From Halopenitus salinus (GTDB taxonomy: Archaea; Halobacteriota; Halobacteria; Halobacteriales; Haloferacaceae): a DNA stretch of 64,000 nucleotides. Shown one piece after another: positions 59,895-64,000 of this stretch (its first letter is position 1; each line of letters opens with the position of its first letter). The notes beneath the pieces were generated by a model that saw only the letters and a list, made by a program, of their open reading frames with translations, did no database searches and was not told the origin of the DNA. Where the stretch lies: assembly GCF_042662125.1 (NCBI RefSeq), contig NZ_JBHSXL010000006.1, forward strand, positions 186,001 through 250,000. Direction: 5' to 3'. A program made the translations under genes and the position numbers.

Positions 59895-61016
59895 TCACCG
59901 CATCACCTCCACGTCGGCCGGCCGAAACGTTCCCGCGTCGATCGCGGCCTCGAACGCCGCCTCGACGTCGACGAGCCGCGGCCCCTCGTCGTGGACCCTG
60001 AAGGTGACCTCGGCGTCGGAGACCTCCCGCTCGCGCTCGCCGTCGGCGGTGATCACGCCGCGGTCGACGTACACGGTCCAGGGCTCGCCGGCGTCGATCC
60101 GCCTGCAGGTCCCGACGGTCACGGTCTCGACGACGCCGGGGACGGTGATGGCCCGGACGGTCCGAGGCGAGCCGCCGTCGCGGAACCGGAGGCCCACGCC
60201 GCCGGGAGCGTCGGGCGCACAGGGCTCGATCCCGCCGGCGATCCCCGAGAGGCCGATCTCGGCGGGGAACGCCCGCGAGGTGACGCCGGCGACGAACTCC
60301 GAGACGTCGAGCACCGCCCGCGTGCCGATGAAGGGTCGATCGAGCAGCCCCATCGTCGCGAGCCCCGAGACCGTCCCCTCGCCCGAGGCGCCGGCGACGG
60401 TCGCGGAGAGGGTCCCGTGGCGCGTGGTGACCGCGCTCGGATCGGCCGCGCCGGAGGCGACGAGGCCGGCAGCCGCGCCGGCGACGGTCCCGTCGACGGG
60501 CGTCGGGACGACGTTGTTCGTGCCGGTCGAGACGCTGACCATCGGGACCTCGCCGATCGCGGTCGAGACGTCGCGGTTGGTGCCGTCGCCGCCGAGCACG
60601 ACGACCGCGTCGGCGACCTCCCGAAATCGCCCCGCCGCAGTCCGAGTGTCCTCGGGTCCGCCCTCGATCGACATCTCGAGCAGGGAGACGTCGATTCCCG
60701 CCGCCGCGAGATCGCCGTCCGCGTCGACGTTGCCGACGATCCGCTGGCCGAGCTCGGCGCGGTCGGGCATCACGAGTGCGTCGACCGGATCGGGCGCGAG
60801 CTGCAGCCCGGCGAGAACGCACTCCGCGGTCCGGCGTTTGGCATAGTTGTCGCTGACGCTCGCGCCGCCGGTGAGCCGGCGGATGTCGCGGCCGGCGGCC
60901 GGGTTGACGATCAGTCCGACCGTCGGGGCGTGCGAGGACGAATCGTCGGTCGGGGACGAATCGTCGGTCGGGGACGAACCGCCGGATGAAGGGGAGACGG
61001 AGTCGTCCTCAGCCAT
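59895..61016 (-). CDS. acoX: AcoX-like NAD-kinase-fold protein
   Basis: A 373-residue protein of the ATP-NAD kinase superfamily, with the motif GGDGT at 142-146 followed by NRDVSTAIG, and an N-terminal VGLIVNPAAGRDIR. In bacteria AcoX is encoded with the acetoin dehydrogenase genes (acoXABC) and its activity is not established. Here its ATG abuts the E1-beta stop with no gap, in the same transcript. The N-terminus has a Ser/Pro/Thr/Asp repeat (SPTDDSSPTDDSS). Confidence 0.88.
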   Translation of the reverse strand: MAEDDSVSPSSGGSSPTDDSSPTDDSSSHAPTVGLIVNPAAGRDIRRLTGGASVSDNYAKRRTAECVLAGLQLAPDPVDALVMPDRAELGQRIVGNVDADGDLAAAGIDVSLLEMSIEGGPEDTRTAAGRFREVADAVVVLGGDGTNRDVSTAIGEVPMVSVSTGTNNVVPTPVDGTVAGAAAGLVASGAADPSAVTTRHGTLSATVAGASGEGTVSGLATMGLLDRPFIGTRAVLDVSEFVAGVTSRAFPAEIGLSGIAGGIEPCAPDAPGGVGLRFRDGGSPRTVRAITVPGVVETVTVGTCRRIDAGEPWTVYVDRGVITADGEREREVSDAEVTFRVHDEGPRLVDVEAAFEAAIDAGTFRPADVEVMR

Positions 61017-62020
61017 TCAGGACAACCGCCCGACCGCCGCGATCACGTCCTCCGAGTCGGGGAGCACCTCGTTCTCGAGCGGCTGGCTGAAGGGGATGTG
61101 GGTGTCGGGAACCCCGACGCGTTCCGGCGGCGCATCGAGCGTGTAGAAGCCGTGCTCGACGAGCCGCGAGAGCACCTCGGCGTGGACGCCGTAGGAGACC
61201 GGGCTCTCGTCGGCGATGACGACCCGCCCGGTCTTCGCGAGGCTCTCCGTGATCGTGTCGGTGTCGAGCGGGTACAGCGACCGGAGGTCGATCACCTCGA
61301 GATCGACGTCGCCCGCGAGCTCCTCCGCCGCCTGCAGCGACTCGCCGACGAGGCGCTGGGTGGCGATCACGGTCACGTCCTCGCCCTCGCGCTCCACGCC
61401 CGCCTCGCCGATGGGGAGCGTGAAGTCCGGGTCGGTGGGGACCTCGCCGGACTGCTCGTAGATCATCTTGTTCTCGAAGAAGAACACGGGGTCGTTCGAC
61501 CGGATCGCGGTCTTCAACAGCCCCTTTGCGGCCGCGGGCGTTCCCGGAGTGACGGCGATGAGCCCGGGGAAGTGGGCGAACCACGTGTGGACCGTGCCGG
61601 AGTGCTGGCTGGCCGCGCCCATGCCGCCGCCCTCCGTCGTCCGGACGGTGACGGGCATCTCCGTCTTCCCGCCGAACATGTAGCGCATCTTGGCCATCTG
61701 GTTCATCGTCTGTTCCATCGAGACGCCGAGGAAGTCCGAGAACATGATCTCGACGATGGGCCGCGATCCGGCGGCCGCAGAGCCCACCCCCGCGCCGAGG
61801 AATCCGGCCTCGCTGATCGGCGTGTCCCGGACTCGCCCCTCGCCGAACTCCTCCAAGAGCCCGTCGCTGACGTCGAAGACGCCGCCGAAGAGGCCGACGT
61901 CCTCGCCCATGAGGAAGACGTCCTCGTCGCGTTGCATCTCCTCGCGCATGGCGGCGCGGATGGCCTCGCGGACGGTCATCGTCTCCGTGTTCGAGGCGCT
62001 GCTGACGTCCGAGTCGACGC

Positions 62021-62024
<4 letters not shown>
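61017..62024 (-). CDS. acoB: 2-oxoacid/acetoin dehydrogenase E1 component, beta subunit
   Basis: A 335-residue transketolase-like E1-beta. It has the pyrimidine-binding segment (FLGAGVGSAAAGSRPIVEIMF) and the C-terminal swivel domain (VEVIDLRSLYPLDTDTI-type, read as DLEVIDLRSLYPLD). It forms an alpha2-beta2 ThDP enzyme with the upstream E1-alpha. The substrate may be acetoin, pyruvate or a branched-chain 2-oxoacid; AcoX linkage favours acetoin. The start overlaps the E1-alpha stop by four bases. Confidence 0.93.
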
Positions 62025-63067
<1,043 letters not shown>

Positions 63068-63089
63068 ACAAACATAATGTTCGTTCGTG

Positions 63090-63097
63090 TAATATTA
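63090..63097 (-). promoter_or_regulatory. TATA box of the acoABX operon
   Basis: TAATATTA stands 23-30 bases before the E1-alpha ATG in an unusually AT-rich segment. A second box-like CTTATATTT lies about 20 bases further upstream. Confidence 0.55.
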
Positions 63098-63140
63098 GCG
63101 TTTGCCCCAAATATAAGAATGCGGATAGAAAGGGAAGTCG

Positions 63141-63246
63141 GCGGACCGTAAACGACGGACGGCGGACGGTAGACGGCGGATTGCGGATTGTGGACTGCGG
63201 ACTGTGGATTGCGGATTACGGATTACGGATTGCGGACGGTAGACGG
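63141..63246. repeat. Heptamer-like tandem repeats upstream of the aco operon
   Basis: About a dozen copies of gcggatt/gtggact/acggatt in tandem, bordered on both sides by gcggacggtagacgg. It fills the gap between the aco promoter and the methyltransferase stop; no gene is present. Confidence 0.8.
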
Positions 63247-63277
63247 TGACGACGGGCGGCGAAGAGGCCGCCGGAAG

Positions 63278-63895
63278 CTACGGCGCGACGGCGACGAGCA
63301 GGAAGGTCTCCGGACGGTCGTCGACGCGCTCGATCTCGAATCCGCCGGCGCGAAGCGCGTCCGCGGCCGCCTCGGAGTCGTATCGCTCGTCGATCGGCGG
63401 TCCGGCCTCGCCGGCGCCGTCGGCGCTCCAGTCGACGACGACGAGGCGTCCCCCGGGTTCGACGACGCGGGCGATCGTCTCCACCGCCTCCGGGCTCGCG
63501 AACTCGTGGTAGGTCATCGTCGAGAAGGCCCCCGAGAGGGCATCGGTCTCGAAGGGGAGGTCGGCGACGTCGCTCGCGAGGAGTTCGACGTTGTCGGGAA
63601 CGCCCTTCCGTCGGTAGAACTCGTGCATCTCGGATTGGACGTCGACGGCGTGGACGGTCCCGACGTGGGGTGCGACGTCGTCGGTGAAGAAGCCGGTTCC
63701 GCTGCCGAGATCGGCGATCACGGCGTCCGGACCGGGATCGATCGCGGCGAGCAGCTCCTCGCGGGAGAGGTATCGGTAGCGTTTTCCCGCCTCCTCAAGT
63801 CTCGCCGCGCGGTCGGCGTCGAAGGTGTGAAACCCCATGTCCGCGGTTGGGTCCCGAGCGTGAAAATCGGTCGGGTCGAGGGGCGCCGTCGCCAC
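63278..63895 (-). CDS. Class I SAM-dependent methyltransferase
   Basis: A 205-residue methyltransferase of the UbiE/Methyltransf_11 type. SAM motif I is VIADLGSGTGFFTDDVA, then VHAVDVQSEM, VADLPFETDALSGAF and EPGGRLVVVDW. The substrate is unknown. The start at 63895 is the longest; MGFHTFDADRAARL (63838) is a plausible shorter start because the only clear TATA box nearby serves the divergent gene. Confidence 0.87.
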   Translation of the reverse strand: MATAPLDPTDFHARDPTADMGFHTFDADRAARLEEAGKRYRYLSREELLAAIDPGPDAVIADLGSGTGFFTDDVAPHVGTVHAVDVQSEMHEFYRRKGVPDNVELLASDVADLPFETDALSGAFSTMTYHEFASPEAVETIARVVEPGGRLVVVDWSADGAGEAGPPIDERYDSEAAADALRAGGFEIERVDDRPETFLLVAVAP

Positions 63896-63908
63896 GTTCG
63901 GGGGGAGG

Positions 63909-63917
63909 TTTATATCC
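63909..63917 (+). promoter_or_regulatory. TATA box for the last gene
   Basis: tttatatcc lies 24-32 bases before the ATG at 63941. Confidence 0.5.
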
Positions 63918-63940
63918 GATATCCGATAACGATCGGACGA

Positions 63941-64000
63941 ATGGCGCTTCTCGAGAACCTCGTCGTGGTGTTCGTCGCGGGGTTCATCACGGCGCTCGCG
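63941..64000 (+). CDS. Probable ZIP-family metal transporter, first 20 codons only
   Basis: MALLENLVVVFVAGFITALA is a first membrane helix. Haloarchaeal ZIP zinc/iron transporters often start in just this way, with a helix followed by TG-L-G. The gene is cut by the window edge, so the call rests on 20 residues; any membrane protein is the safe alternative. Confidence 0.5.
   Translation, partial: MALLENLVVVFVAGFITALA

Overview
The window is a gene-dense, strongly GC-rich stretch of chromosome from a haloarchaeon (class Halobacteria). The evidence is the very acidic proteins, GC-biased third codon positions, TATA boxes about 25-30 bases upstream of many start codons with little or no leader, archaeal-type A/V ATP synthase genes, aRF1, Cgi121, Hel308, CDP-archaeol synthase, Orc1/Cdc6, ribosomal protein L40e, and a tRNA-Asn with an archaeal bulge-helix-bulge intron. 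Several features resemble Haloferacales/Halorubrum-type genomes, but the genus cannot be fixed by eye. No rRNA, insertion sequence, phage or CRISPR array is seen. The content is mostly core housekeeping.

Layout. 0-5 kb: start of the CCA-adding enzyme (minus), intron-containing tRNA-Asn, a CAT-anticodon tRNA, an MBL hydrolase, L40e, thioredoxin, Sec61-beta (secG), pdxT-hisE and aRF1. 5-14.5 kb: the A-type ATP synthase operon on the minus strand (atpH-I-K-E-C-F-A-B, a 165 bp gap, then atpD). 14.6-20.7 kb: a MinD4-like ATPase with a long acidic linker and a membrane-targeting tail, argS, the riboflavin pair rbkR-ribB, and ilvE. 20.7-29.5 kb: DUF502 membrane protein, proline dehydrogenase, CDP-archaeol synthase, M32 and M20 peptidases, PINc/VapC ATPase and citrate synthase. 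29.6-36.9 kb: SpoIIM-domain membrane protein, ilvA-ridA, tRNA-Ser(GGA), tRNA G10 methyltransferase, an Orc1/Cdc6 paralogue and rpiA. 37-47.7 kb: DUF1931 histone-fold protein, larB, GIY-YIG protein, hel308-cgi121, tRNA-Gln(CTG), purO, a phosphoesterase, lysC, uvrC and a DUF5807-like protein. 47.7-51 kb: DHH phosphoesterase, three UspA proteins and a GNAT acetyltransferase. 51.2-56.8 kb: a CcoI/CopA-type copper P-ATPase transcribed divergently from a ba3-type terminal oxidase cluster (small subunit, subunit II, subunit I, small membrane protein). 57.2-63.1 kb: UspA and an acetoin/2-oxoacid dehydrogenase locus, with E1-alpha, E1-beta and an AcoX-like NAD-kinase-fold protein as one minus-strand operon converging on an E2 gene. 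63.2-64 kb: a methyltransferase and the first codons of a probable ZIP transporter.

Most striking points: (1) the E2 protein carries one lipoyl domain, a duplicated E3-binding domain, a full catalytic domain and then a C-terminal OsmC-like domain with both expected cysteines. With AcoX next door this suggests a peroxide- or thiol-linked function added to a 2-oxoacid/acetoin dehydrogenase complex. (2) The membrane half of atpI and the adjoining 257 bp gap show relaxed codon use unlike their neighbours, suggesting recombination. (3) A perfect inverted repeat precedes the TATA box of the self-regulating riboflavin kinase gene. (4) Short tandem repeats occur at the 3' ends of convergent genes. 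All functional calls come from reading motifs, with no database search.
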